Positions 1 to 8,451 of a stretch of 64,000 nt of DNA are shown one piece after another (the first letter of the stretch is position 1; each line of letters starts with the position of its first letter). Source of the stretch: Streptomyces spongiicola (GTDB taxonomy: Bacteria; Actinomycetota; Actinomycetes; Streptomycetales; Streptomycetaceae); NCBI RefSeq assembly GCF_003122365.1, contig NZ_CP029254.1, positions 1,565,001 through 1,629,000 of the forward strand. Direction: 5' to 3'. A program made the position numbers and the translations under genes. The notes under the pieces are model-generated. The model ran no database searches and was not told the DNA's origin. It saw only the letters and a list, made by a program, of their open reading frames with translations.

Positions 1-672
1 TCGTTGTGGACATGGCGACGCTAGCCCAGAAGTGAACGGTCGATCACCGTCAGTCGATGACAAAGCAGCGATCGACCCCATGGTTGGGTTCGCACAAATC
101 GATCTGGGCAAGCATCGCGGGTGCGTGATGCTCGTCACGGAGGTGGTGACTGATCAGCCCGGTTCCGATGACAAGGGTCCAACCCCGGAGGGACTGTAGG
201 TTCTCACCAATTCCCGGCATCGCCGGGGATGCCGAAGGCGCACATCCGCCGCACCGCCCGGCACCGGGTGCGATGGCGGCCGCGGGGGCGCCGCCGATGC
301 CGGCCCCTGTCCCTGCCTCTGCCTCTGCCCCTGCCCCTGCCCCGGCCCCGGCCCCTGCCCCTGCCCCGGCCCCGGCCCCGGCCGACAGTGGACGTCGCGG
401 GCGGTGGCGGCGGGGTGGCGGTGGCGGCGGATCCCAGGCAGCCGCGCGGCGCGCCGGCTTGGTCGCGCCCGGTGCGCGCGACCGCCGGGTGCCGTGTGCT
501 GCCGCCGGGCGGGCGGTCCGCTGGTCCGCCCGCCCGGCGGCAGCGCGCCGGAAGAGGCACCGGTTCTTCACATTGTGTAAGCATTCTGTCCGTATAGCGG
601 GCACCGGTGCTCAGTGAGCGGTGGGCCCTCCAGACTGTCGACCGCTCCATCCGCTCATGAACAGGCACTCCC
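1..672. other. No convincing gene; leader region of the permease
   Basis: The first 35 bases could be the tail of a forward gene, because a frame ends in TGA at 33-35, but nothing identifies it. The frames over 50-617 are compositional: they translate into Ala/Pro/Gly/Arg strings driven by the repeat at 301-382. Positions 560-660 are less GC-rich and probably hold the permease promoter. A TATAGC (593-598) resembles a -10 box, with TTCACA about 20 bases upstream as a weak -35. I see no protein family here. Confidence 0.5.
301..382. repeat. GCCCCT/GGCCCC hexanucleotide tract
   Basis: This is a run of imperfect hexanucleotides (variants of GCCCCT and GCCCCG) about 80 bp long. It produces Ala-Pro or Gly-Ala repeats in whichever frame is read. 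It is one of many short tandem repeats in this window. Confidence 0.8.
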
Positions 673-2136
673 ATGTCCCGGACCCCGGCACCCGCGCCCG
701 TCGGCACCCGAACCGGCTCACCCCTCGCCCACGGCCTCAAGCAGCGCCATCTGTCGATGATCGCCCTCGGCGGCGTGATCGGCGCCGGCCTCTTCGTCGG
801 CTCCGGCGCCGGTATCGCCGCCGCCGGCCCGTCCATCGTCATCGCCTACGCGGTGTCCGGCCTGCTCGTCATGCTCGTGATGCGCATGCTCGGCGAGATG
901 TCCGCGGCGAACCCGGCCTCCGGTTCCTTCTCCGTGCACGCCGAGCGGGCGCTCGGCCCGTGGGCGGGCTTCACCGCGGGCTGGTCCTTCTGGGTGCTGC
1001 TGTCCGTCGCCGTCGGCCTGGAGGGCATCGGCGCGGCGAAGATCGTCAGCGGCTGGCTGCCCGGCACCCCGGAGTGGGCCTGGGTCGCGCTGTTCATGCT
1101 GGCGTTCTGCGTCACCAACCTGGCCGCGGTGCGCAACTTCGGTGAGTTCGAGTTCTGGTTCGCCGCGCTCAAGGTCGGCGCGATCGCGCTGTTCCTCGTC
1201 CTCGGGGGCCTGGCCATCCTCGGGGTGCTGCCGGGGACGGACGCGCCCGGCACCGCCAACCTCACCGGCGGCGGGGGGTTCCTGCCGAACGGGGCGGAGG
1301 GACTGGTCATCGGCCTGCTCGCGTCGATCTTCGCGTACGGCGGCCTGGAGACGGTCACCATCGCGGCGGCCGAGTCCGAGCACCCGGTCCAGGGCGTCGC
1401 CAAGGCCGTGCGCACCGCGATGTGGCGCATCGCGCTGTTCTACATCGGCTCGATGGCGGTGATCGTCACGCTGGTGCCGTGGGACGATCCGGACGTCGCC
1501 GACCCCGACAAGGGCCCCTACGTCACCGCGCTGAGCCACCTGGGCATCCCGGGCGCCGGCCTGGTGATGCAGATCGTCGTACTGGTGGCGTTGCTGTCCG
1601 CGATGAACGCCAACATCTACGGCGCCTCCCGGATGGCGTTCTCCCTGGTCGCCCGGGGCCAGGGCCCCGCGGCCGTCGGCAGGGTCTCGGGCGGGGTGCC
1701 CCGGATCGCGGTGCTGTCCTCCTCCGCCTTCGGCTTCCTGTGCGTGCTGCTCAGCTACTGGCGGCCGGACGACGTCTTCCCGTGGCTGCTGAAGATGATC
1801 GGCGCGGTCATCCTGGTCGTCTGGCTGTTCATCGCGGTCTCGCAGCTGGTCCTGCGGCGCCGCACGGAGCGGGAGGCCCCGGAGAAGCTCGTGGTGCGGA
1901 TGTGGCTGTTCCCGGCGCTGACCTGGGTCGCCATCGCGGGCATGCTCGCCGTCTTCGTCCTGATGCTGCGCGAACCCGGCACCCGTGACCAGCTGATGGC
2001 GACCGGGGCGATGACCCTGGTGCTGGCGGCGTCGGGCGCCGTGCTTCAGCGCAGGCGCAAGTCCGGGCGCGCGGGCGGAGGGTCGGAGGCAAGCGCCGAG
2101 CGGGAGTCGGCACCGGCGGGGGCCGCCGCGGACTGA
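673..2136 (+). CDS. APC-family amino-acid permease (GABA/AAT type)
   Basis: A 487-residue inner-membrane transporter of the amino acid-polyamine-organocation superfamily. It should import an amino acid or GABA by proton symport. The first helix carries the family stretch [15 protein letters not shown] (about residues 30-45). About twelve hydrophobic segments follow to residue 460, then a charged cytoplasmic tail. The motif [15 protein letters not shown] near residue 220 is typical of the GabP/CycA/RocE group. The ATG at 673 has only a weak ribosome site, so the start is uncertain by a few codons. The gene appears monocistronic: a leader lies before it and a strong hairpin directly after it. 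The substrate cannot be assigned from sequence. Confidence 0.9.
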   Translation: MSRTPAPAPVGTRTGSPLAHGLKQRHLSMIALGGVIGAGLFVGSGAGIAAAGPSIVIAYAVSGLLVMLVMRMLGEMSAANPASGSFSVHAERALGPWAGFTAGWSFWVLLSVAVGLEGIGAAKIVSGWLPGTPEWAWVALFMLAFCVTNLAAVRNFGEFEFWFAALKVGAIALFLVLGGLAILGVLPGTDAPGTANLTGGGGFLPNGAEGLVIGLLASIFAYGGLETVTIAAAESEHPVQGVAKAVRTAMWRIALFYIGSMAVIVTLVPWDDPDVADPDKGPYVTALSHLGIPGAGLVMQIVVLVALLSAMNANIYGASRMAFSLVARGQGPAAVGRVSGGVPRIAVLSSSAFGFLCVLLSYWRPDDVFPWLLKMIGAVILVVWLFIAVSQLVLRRRTEREAPEKLVVRMWLFPALTWVAIAGMLAVFVLMLREPGTRDQLMATGAMTLVLAASGAVLQRRRKSGRAGGGSEASAERESAPAGAAAD

Positions 2137-2157
2137 GCGGGGCGCCATCGCGGCACA

Positions 2158-2188
2158 GGACCCCCGGGCACACGAGGCCCGGGGGTCC
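2158..2188 (+). terminator. Rho-independent-like hairpin after the permease
   Basis: Twelve perfectly paired bases (2158-2169 with 2177-2188) enclose a 7-base loop, 19 bp after the permease stop codon. There is no T-tract, as is usual for streptomycete terminators. Confidence 0.75.
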
Positions 2189-2192
2189 CGGC

Positions 2193-2340
2193 GTGCCCGG
2201 AGCATGCGGCGACGATGCACACGGCGGCGATGCATGCGACGGCGGTGCACATGGAGGCAATGCACACGGCGGCGGTGCATGCGACGGCGATGCACATGGG
2301 GGCGAAGCATGCGGCTGCGGTGCACACGGCGCCCGACGGC
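2193..2340. repeat. Tandem repeat upstream of sodF (GGCGATGCA/GGCGGTGCA units)
   Basis: About 145 bp of degenerate 9- to 15-bp units built from GGCGATGCA, GGCGGTGCA and ACGGC. In one forward frame it reads as repeats of Gly, Asp, Ala, His and Cys, and that frame stays open into sodF. The sodF promoter and operator lie downstream of the repeat, so it is most likely untranscribed spacer. Confidence 0.7.
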
Positions 2341-2590
2341 CCTCGCGCCGCGAGAGCAACCGGGACCCGCCCGCCGAACCGCGCCGGGTTCCGGCCCGGC
2401 CGCCTCCGGCACCGCCTTCGCGGAGTACGGCCGGCGCTTCGGTCCCGGCGCCGAGACCGCCATCGCCGACGCCGCCATCACCGACGCCGCCGTCACCGGC
2501 TCCCCCGTCCTCTCCTCGAACGCCCGCGACGCACGGGCGCGGCGTCGCGCCGGCCGAGAGGACTGATCAGGCTCCGCACCCTCCTGCTGC

Positions 2591-2617
2591 TAGTCTGCAC
2601 CTGCGAAGAGTTTGCAA
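2591..2617 (+). promoter_or_regulatory. sodF promoter -10 with overlapping Nur box
   Basis: TAGTCT at 2591-2596 fits the -10 consensus TANNNT. Just downstream, ctgcga-N5-ttgcaa (2601-2606, 2612-2617) matches the published streptomycete Nur box TTGCAA-N5-TTGCAA in pattern. In Streptomyces coelicolor the nickel-responsive Fur-family repressor Nur binds the sodF promoter and shuts it off when nickel is plentiful. The overlap of box and predicted start site suits the same repression here. The assignment rests on motif and position only. Confidence 0.65.
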
Positions 2618-2639
2618 TAAGCAGCCGGAGGGCTCGGAC

Positions 2640-3284
2640 ATGGCCACTTACACGCTCCCTGAACTTCCGTACGACTACGCGGCGCTGGAGCCGGTGATCA
2701 ACCCGCTGATCATCGAGCTGCACCACGACAAGCACCACGCCGCGTACGTCAAGGGCGCCAACGACACCCTCGAGCAGCTCGCCGAGGCTCGGGACGGTGA
2801 TGCCTGGGGCTCGATCAACGGCCTGGAGAAGAACCTCGCGTTCCATCTCTCCGGCCACATCCTGCACAGCATCTACTGGCACAACATGGCCGCCCCCAAG
2901 GAGGGCGGCGGCGGTGAGCCGCTCGCGGCGGACGGCGTGGGCGAGCTGGCGGACGCGATCACCGGCTCCTTCGGCTCCTTCGCGAAGTTCCGGACCCAGC
3001 TGTCGAAGGCCGCCGCCACCACCCAGGGCTCAGGATGGGGCGTGCTCGCCTACGAGCCGGTCAGCGGCCGGTTGATCGTCGAGCAGGTCTACGACCACCA
3101 GGGCAACGTCGGGCAGGGCTCGGTGCCGATCCTGGTCTTCGACGCCTGGGAGCATGCCTTCTACCTGCAGTACAAGAACCAGAAGGTGGACTTCATCGAC
3201 GCCATGTGGGGCGTCGTCAACTGGCAGGACGTGGCGCGGCGCTACGCCGACGCCAAGGACCGCACCCCGCTGATCACCCCGTGA
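2640..3284 (+). CDS. sodF: Iron (Fe/Mn-family) superoxide dismutase
   Basis: Cytosolic superoxide dismutase of 214 residues, the normal length. It converts superoxide to oxygen and hydrogen peroxide. Metal ligands expected for the family are visible: His28 (LHHDKHH), His76 (LHSIYW), Asp167 and His171 (VFDAWEH). The ATG at 2640 follows GGAGGG with a 6-base gap. The frame is open for about 150 codons upstream, but the predicted promoter lies inside that extension, so the short start is preferred. Streptomycetes normally alternate between SodF and nickel SodN through Nur, and the Nur-like box upstream places this gene in that switch. Fe versus Mn cannot be decided from sequence alone; the Streptomyces orthologue is Fe-type. 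Confidence 0.97.
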   Translation: MATYTLPELPYDYAALEPVINPLIIELHHDKHHAAYVKGANDTLEQLAEARDGDAWGSINGLEKNLAFHLSGHILHSIYWHNMAAPKEGGGGEPLAADGVGELADAITGSFGSFAKFRTQLSKAAATTQGSGWGVLAYEPVSGRLIVEQVYDHQGNVGQGSVPILVFDAWEHAFYLQYKNQKVDFIDAMWGVVNWQDVARRYADAKDRTPLITP

Positions 3285-3363
3285 CCCGGGCCCCGTCCCG
3301 GCCGTAGGCCGCCCTGCCCGTGATCGTCTTCTCACCCTTCACCGGCAGGCGGAAAGAAAGGGA
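3285..3363 (+). ncRNA. Candidate s-SodF small RNA in the sodF 3' UTR
   Basis: In S. coelicolor a small RNA processed from the sodF 3' UTR (s-SodF) pairs near the ribosome site of sodN mRNA. Here the 3' UTR forms a hairpin with stem CCTGCC/GGCAGG (3313-3318, 3344-3349). Its 25-base loop contains CTTCTCACCCTTC, which is complementary to a purine-rich ribosome-site-like sequence. A strong terminator follows at once. sodN is not in this window, so pairing could not be checked. The exact ends are unknown. Confidence 0.45.
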
Positions 3364-3429
3364 AGAGGGCCCCCGCGAGTCGGGCACCTCCCGGACAGGG
3401 CTCCGGGGCGTGGCGCGCGGGGGTCCTCT
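3364..3429. terminator. Strong bidirectional terminator between sodF and the convergent nitroreductase
   Basis: The arms 3364-3377 and 3416-3429 pair over 14 bp with a single G-U. The structure sits between the converging 3' ends of sodF and the reverse-strand gene, so it can serve both. Confidence 0.8.
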
Positions 3430-3465
3430 GCGCGCCCCGCCCCGGTCGGGACACGCCGCAGGGCG

Positions 3466-4101
3466 TCAGGAGAAGTCAGGGCCCTTCGTCCGGGTGCGCT
3501 TGATCTCGTAGAAGCCCGGAATCGACGCCACCATCAGCGTGCCGTCCCAGAGCCGGGCGGCCTCCTCACCCTTGGGTGCCGGGGTGACGACCGGGCCGAA
3601 GAACGCGATCTGCCGCCCGTCCTCGCCGGGCACCGCGATGACCGGCGTGCCGACGTCCTGGCCGACCTTGGCGATCCCCTCGCCGTGGGAGGCGCGCAGC
3701 TCGGCGTCGTAGGTGTCCGATTCGGCGTGGTCCGCGAGCGCGGCCGGCAGGCCCACCGCGTCAAGAGCCTCCAGGACCACCTCGGGCGTGATGCCGCGGC
3801 CCTCGTCGTGGATACGGGTGCCGAGAGCGGTGTAGAGGGGGCCGACGACCTCGTCGCCGTACTTCTGCTGGGCGGCGGTCACCACGCGTACCGGGCCCCA
3901 GGCGCCCTCCATGGCCCGGCGGTACTCCTCGGGGAGCTCGTCCAGCCTGTCCTCGTTCAGCACCGCCAGGCTCATGACGTGCCAGCGCACCTCCACCGGC
4001 CGCACCTTCTCCACCTCGAGCATCCAGCGGGAGGTCATCCAGGCCCACGGGCACAGCGGGTCGAACCAGAAGTCGGCGGGGGTCCTGGTGCTGTCGGACA
4101 T
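3466..4101 (-). CDS. DsbA-fold protein, mycothiol-dependent nitroreductase (Rv2466c-like)
   Basis: A 211-residue cytosolic thioredoxin/DsbA-fold protein. The start of the protein (FWFDPLCPWAWMTSRW) and the overall length resemble Rv2466c of Mycobacterium tuberculosis, a mycothiol-dependent reductase that activates nitro compounds. The active-site cysteine is Cys17 in the motif CPWA. Rv2466c itself, as I recall it, has CPWC, so the second (resolving) cysteine is absent here. That would suit a one-cysteine mechanism with mycothiol. The ATG at 4101 follows an AGGAG-like site. The gene converges with sodF and is divergent from the next aminopeptidase. The family assignment is firm; the physiological substrate is not known. 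Confidence 0.82.
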   Translation of the reverse strand: MSDSTRTPADFWFDPLCPWAWMTSRWMLEVEKVRPVEVRWHVMSLAVLNEDRLDELPEEYRRAMEGAWGPVRVVTAAQQKYGDEVVGPLYTALGTRIHDEGRGITPEVVLEALDAVGLPAALADHAESDTYDAELRASHGEGIAKVGQDVGTPVIAVPGEDGRQIAFFGPVVTPAPKGEEAARLWDGTLMVASIPGFYEIKRTRTKGPDFS

Positions 4102-4237
4102 GTCACTCCTCGTGTTCGTGGCGGGGTCGCTCCCCCTCGCGGCAACACCGGAGTCCACCGGCCGCATTCCCCGATCACGCCGCCCACGGGCGCGTGCGAG
4201 GATCGGTCCTGCCCGAACGAGACACGGAGGAGTGGAC

Positions 4238-6829
4238 GTGCCCGGAGAGAACCTGTCCCGCGACGAGGCCCGCGCCCGGGCCGAGCTGCTGTCGGTCGAC
4301 GGATACGAGGTCTTCCTCGACCTGCGGTCCGCGACCGCGGAGAGCGAGGAGGCGCGGCCGCGGACGTTCCGTTCGGTCACCACGATCAGGTTCCGCCGCA
4401 CCGGCGAGGGCGACGGCACCTTCGCCGATCTCGTCGCCCCCTCGGTGAACGCGGTGACCCTCAACGGCCGTGCGCTCGACCCGGCCGAGGTCTTCGACGG
4501 CTCCCGGATCGCGCTGAGCGGTCTGCGGGATGAGAACGTCCTGGTGGTGGACGCGCAGTGTGCGTACAGCAGGACCGGGGAGGGCATGCACCGCTTCGTC
4601 GACCCCGAGGACGGCGAGGTCTACCTGTACACGCAGTACGAACCCGCCGACGCCCGGCGGGTCTTCGCCGACTTCGAGCAGCCGGACCTGAAGGCCCCCT
4701 TCCGCTTCGAGGTGGCCGCGCCCGAGGACTGGACGGTCTGGAGCAACGCCGCGGTGGAGTCGCGCGAGGGCGGGACCTGGCGCTTCGCCGAGACCAAGCC
4801 GATCTCCACGTACATCACGGCCGTCGTGGCCGGCCCGTACCACAGCGAGAGCGACCTCTACACCCGCGACCTCGGCGACGGGCGGACACTGGAGATCCCG
4901 CTCGGCGCCATGTGCCGCAAGGGGCTGGCCAAGCACTTCGACGCGGACGACGTCTTCCTCGTCACCAAGCAGGGCCTGGACTTCTTCCACGACAACTTCG
5001 ACTACCCGTACCCCTTCGGGAAGTACGACCAGGCGTTCGTGCCCGAGTACAACCTCGGCGCGATGGAGAACCCGGGCTGTGTGACCTTCCGGGAGGAGTT
5101 CGTCTTCCGGGGCAGGGTGACGCAGGCGTCGTTCGAGCGCCGGGCGAACGTCATCCTGCACGAGATGGCGCACATGTGGTTCGGCGACCTGGTCACCATG
5201 CGGTGGTGGGACGACCTCTGGCTGAAGGAGTCCTTCGCCGACTTCATGGGTTCGCTCTCGCTGGTCGAGGCGACCCGCTTCCGGAACGGCTGGGTGACGT
5301 TCGCCAACAACCGCAAGGCCTGGGCGTACCGGGCCGACCAGCTGCCCTCCACACACCCCGTCACCGCGGACATCCACGACCTGGAGGACGCCAAGCTCAA
5401 CTTCGACGGGATCACCTACGCCAAGGGCGCCTCGGTCCTGAAGCAGCTCGTGGCGTACGCGGGGCCCGAGGCGTTCATGGAGGGCGCGCGGCGCTACTTC
5501 AAGCGCCACGCCTACGGCAACACCCGCCTCGACGACCTGCTGGCGGTACTGGAGGAGACCTCGGGGCGGGACATGAGGGCCTGGTCGCGGTCGTGGCTGG
5601 AGACCTCCGGCGTCAACACGCTGACGCCGCAGCTCACCTGTGACGCGGGCGACCGGATCACCGAGCTGGCGGTCGTGCAGGACGGCGGCGCCGGGCCCGG
5701 TGCGGCAGCCCCGTCGGCCCCGCGGCCCCACCGGGTGGCCGTCGGCCTCTACCGGCACGAGGGAGCGGAGCTGGTGCGCTACGCACGGGCCGAGGTGGAC
5801 GTCACCGGGACCCGGACGGTCGTGGCGGAGCTGGCGGGCCGGGAGCGCCCGGCGATGGTGCTCGTCAACGACGACGACCTCACCTACTGCAAGGTCCGCT
5901 TCGACGAGGGGTCGCTGGACACGCTGCGGAGCCACCTCGGATCGGTGGTGGACCCGCTGGCGCGGGCGGTGTGCTGGTCGGCGCTGTGGAACCTGACGCG
6001 CGACGCCCTGATGCCGGCCCGGGACTTCGCCGGGCTCGTCCTGGACTTCGCCGGACGGGAGTCGGACATCGGCGTGCTGCAGACGGTGCTCGCGTGGGCG
6101 CGCACCGCACTCGTCCACTACGCGGCGCCCGAGTGGCGCCCGGAAGGCGGCCGGCGGCTGTCGGAGGGGGCGCTGCGGGAGCTGCGGCTCGCGGAGCCCG
6201 GCAGCCAGCACCAGCTGACCTGGGCGCGGTTCTTCGCGTCCGTGGCGGCCGGCGACGCGGATCTCCGGCTGCTCCAGGGGCTGCTGGACGGCACCGCCCA
6301 GATCGACGGGCTGGAGGTCGACCAGGAGCTGCGGTGGGCGTTCCTGGAGCCGCTCGCCTCGCACGGGGTGGCCGGCGAGCCGGCGATCGGCGCGGAGCTG
6401 GCGCGCGACGACACCGCGTCCGGCAGGCGCCACCAGGTGCGCTGCCTGGCCGCCCGGCCCTCCGCGGCGGTCAAGGACCAGGCGTGGGCGCAGGTCGTCA
6501 AGTCGGACGCGCTGTCGAACGCGCTGGTGGAAGCCACCATTTCGGGCTTCACCCAGGCGTCGCAGCGGGAGCTGCTCGCGCCCTACGCCGAGAAGTACTT
6601 CGCGGTGATCGAACGGGTCTGGGCGGAGCGGTCGATCCAGATCGGCATGGACGTGGTCCGCGGTCTGTTCCCCGCGCTCCAGGACGACGCGGCCACACTG
6701 CGGGCGACGGACGCGTGGCTCGGCTCCCACCCCGACGCGCCCGGGGCGCTGCGCCGGCTGGTGCTCGAGTCCCGGGACGACCTCGCCCGCGCCCTGCGGG
6801 CCCAGTCCTGCGACGCGGCGGCCGGCTGA
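4238..6829 (+). CDS. Aminopeptidase N paralogue, M1 family
   Basis: An 863-residue zinc metallopeptidase that should remove N-terminal residues from peptides in the cytosol; no signal peptide is visible. The exopeptidase motif GAMEN begins near residue 274. The zinc site HEMAH is at 308-312, and the downstream glutamate ligand lies in WLKESFAD. The ERAP1-like C-terminal domain runs to the end. The GTG at 4238 is chosen because GGAGG precedes it by 6-7 bases and the N-terminus then lines up with the paralogue at 13238. Both proteins are full length with intact catalytic motifs, so neither looks decayed. This copy is followed by a hypothetical gene and a secreted subtilase. Confidence 0.93.
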   Translation: MPGENLSRDEARARAELLSVDGYEVFLDLRSATAESEEARPRTFRSVTTIRFRRTGEGDGTFADLVAPSVNAVTLNGRALDPAEVFDGSRIALSGLRDENVLVVDAQCAYSRTGEGMHRFVDPEDGEVYLYTQYEPADARRVFADFEQPDLKAPFRFEVAAPEDWTVWSNAAVESREGGTWRFAETKPISTYITAVVAGPYHSESDLYTRDLGDGRTLEIPLGAMCRKGLAKHFDADDVFLVTKQGLDFFHDNFDYPYPFGKYDQAFVPEYNLGAMENPGCVTFREEFVFRGRVTQASFERRANVILHEMAHMWFGDLVTMRWWDDLWLKESFADFMGSLSLVEATRFRNGWVTFANNRKAWAYRADQLPSTHPVTADIHDLEDAKLNFDGITYAKGASVLKQLVAYAGPEAFMEGARRYFKRHAYGNTRLDDLLAVLEETSGRDMRAWSRSWLETSGVNTLTPQLTCDAGDRITELAVVQDGGAGPGAAAPSAPRPHRVAVGLYRHEGAELVRYARAEVDVTGTRTVVAELAGRERPAMVLVNDDDLTYCKVRFDEGSLDTLRSHLGSVVDPLARAVCWSALWNLTRDALMPARDFAGLVLDFAGRESDIGVLQTVLAWARTALVHYAAPEWRPEGGRRLSEGALRELRLAEPGSQHQLTWARFFASVAAGDADLRLLQGLLDGTAQIDGLEVDQELRWAFLEPLASHGVAGEPAIGAELARDDTASGRRHQVRCLAARPSAAVKDQAWAQVVKSDALSNALVEATISGFTQASQRELLAPYAEKYFAVIERVWAERSIQIGMDVVRGLFPALQDDAATLRATDAWLGSHPDAPGALRRLVLESRDDLARALRAQSCDAAAG

Positions 6830-6835
6830 CGGCCC

Positions 6836-6925
6836 GCTCCGCGTCGGCGGTGCGACCGGGCCCGGTTCCGCTCCCCGCCCGGTTCCGCTCCGCGTCGGCG
6901 GTGCTCCCGGGCCCGGCGGGGAGCG
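6836..6925. repeat. Direct repeat after the first aminopeptidase
   Basis: A block containing CCGCTCCGCGTCGGCGGTGC followed by a GGGCCCGG core occurs twice within 90 bp. The first copy contains the 12-bp palindrome ACCGGGCCCGGT, which could aid termination. Confidence 0.6.
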
Positions 6926-7046
6926 CCGTGCGCGGCAGAACCGATCGGCCATCGAACTGCCGTACTTTAGGACGGGGATGTCCTGAATCGTCGACGACCG
7001 TGTAACAGCGGTTAGGAGCCTGCCGCCGCGCGGGAATCGGCGGGGC

Positions 7047-8054
7047 ATGAACCACAACACCCCTCTCTCCCCCCGCCCGTTGAGCGACCTCTCCGACGTA
7101 CGGCGGCGCGTGCTGTCGGCCGCGCAGCTGCGAGCCCGGGGCGTGACCGCCGGGCACACGGCCGAACGGTGCGGCCCCGGCGGCCCCTGGCAGCAGATCC
7201 TGCCCGGTGTGTTCCTGCTGCACCCCGGAACGCCCACCGGTGAGGAGCGGCTGCACGCCGCGGTGACGTACGCCGGCCGCCCCGGCAGGAGCGAGGCCGT
7301 GGTGACGGGGCCGGCGGCGCTCGCGCTCCACCGGTTCGCCTCCGCGCCTTCCCCGACGGCGCTGGAGCGGATCGACGTGCTGGTGCCGCACACCCGGCGG
7401 CTGCGCTCGGTGGGCTGCGCCAGGCTGATCCGCACTCAGGCGCTGCCGGGGCCGGAGGTGGTGACGGGACTGCCCGTCGCCCCCGCGGCGCGCGCGCTGG
7501 CCGACGCCGTCGCCCGGCTGAGCGACCCGGCGCCGGTGCGCCGGCTGCTGATCGAGGCCGTGCGCGCCGGCCACTGCGAACCCGGCGCCGTGGTGGCGGA
7601 GTTGACGCGTGCCCGGCTGCTGTCCCGCCCTCATGTGGTGGACGCCGTCGACCGCCTGCTCGCCGAGGGCCGTGCGGTCGCCGAGGGGCGCCTCTACGAC
7701 CTGGTGCGGATGTACGGGGTTCCCGAGCCGGTGTGGAACGTCGATCTGCGCCTGCCCGGCGGGCCGCATCTGGGCGGTGTCGACGCCTACTGGCCCGACG
7801 AGGCCGTCGCCGTCGAACTCGGCACCCGCGCGCCGCGCTCCGCGGCCGCCCACCACGGGCCGGACGCGGACCCGGGGTGGCCGGCGTCCGGCCGCCGGCA
7901 CGAGCAGTTGGAGCGTCTCGGGATCACGGTCGTCCAGATCGCGCCGACGAGTCTGCGGGACGCCCCGGTGCAGCAGGCGATGGTGCTGCGTACGGCCCTG
8001 CTGGCCTCCCCGGACCGGGAGCCGGCGCCGTATGTCGTCGTCCTCCCCCGCTGA
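7047..8054 (+). CDS. Conserved hypothetical, AbiEi-like N-terminus and nuclease-like C-terminus
   Basis: A 335-residue soluble protein of an actinobacterial family I recognise only by shape. The N-terminal third looks like the winged-helix/AbiEi-antitoxin module found in many actinobacterial proteins (QLRARGVTAGHTAERC, then WQQILPGVFLLHPG). The C-terminal part (GGVDAYWPDEAVAVELG, then RRHEQLERLGITVVQIAP) has the order of a VSR/DUF559-type PD-(D/E)XK fold. The usual lysine of the ExK motif is not evident, so activity is doubtful. It stands alone, with a 217-bp leader and a 397-bp gap before the next gene. No toxin partner is adjacent, so calling it an antitoxin would be speculation. Confidence 0.75.
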   Translation: MNHNTPLSPRPLSDLSDVRRRVLSAAQLRARGVTAGHTAERCGPGGPWQQILPGVFLLHPGTPTGEERLHAAVTYAGRPGRSEAVVTGPAALALHRFASAPSPTALERIDVLVPHTRRLRSVGCARLIRTQALPGPEVVTGLPVAPAARALADAVARLSDPAPVRRLLIEAVRAGHCEPGAVVAELTRARLLSRPHVVDAVDRLLAEGRAVAEGRLYDLVRMYGVPEPVWNVDLRLPGGPHLGGVDAYWPDEAVAVELGTRAPRSAAAHHGPDADPGWPASGRRHEQLERLGITVVQIAPTSLRDAPVQQAMVLRTALLASPDREPAPYVVVLPR

Positions 8055-8404
8055 GGGCCGTCCCGTCGTCCGCGGTGGATCAGCGCGCGGCGTCGGACGC
8101 GGTGGATCGCGAGGCGGGGGGGCGTCCTCCCACCGGGCGCATTCGGGCGGTGCGGCAACGCGCGCCGGTTGACCGCCGGTCCCGGAGCGCACCGCTCCAA
8201 CGTGGGCGCCTTCCGGCGCCGGATCCTCCGAACGGCACGGATCGTCGTCCGCTGCCGAACGGCCCGGCGCGCGCGAACGACCGGATATCCGCCTGTTTGC
8301 ATCCCGTGGGGCGCGTTCCGCCACTGGCGGATGTCCGCCAGGACCGTATCCCGCCTCCGTCAACTCTCCACAAACCTGTGTCACTTGCGAAAGGCTGAGC
8401 GGTC

Positions 8405-8418
8405 ATCCGGTACCGGAT
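8405..8418. promoter_or_regulatory. 14-bp perfect palindrome upstream of the large subtilase
   Basis: ATCCGGTACCGGAT lies 33 bp before the protease start and is followed by a further ACCGG half-site. This is the spacing expected of an operator or of an upstream regulator site. The regulator is unknown. The rest of the 8055-8451 gap shows no gene. Confidence 0.4.
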
Positions 8419-8451
8419 ACCGGACCCCTCTTTCACAAAACAGGGATGCTG

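Noticed and set aside
50..842. Several overlapping long open frames on both strands
   Set aside because: They are low-complexity products of the GCCCCT tract, have no ribosome site and overlap one another and the permease.
2193..2639. N-terminal extension of SodF
   Set aside because: The -10 and Nur box lie inside it, the ATG at 2640 has a strong ribosome site, and the protein from there has normal family length.
3911..4237. Longer N-terminus for the first aminopeptidase
   Set aside because: It overlaps the divergent nitroreductase, and the GTG at 4238 has a good ribosome site and matches the paralogue.
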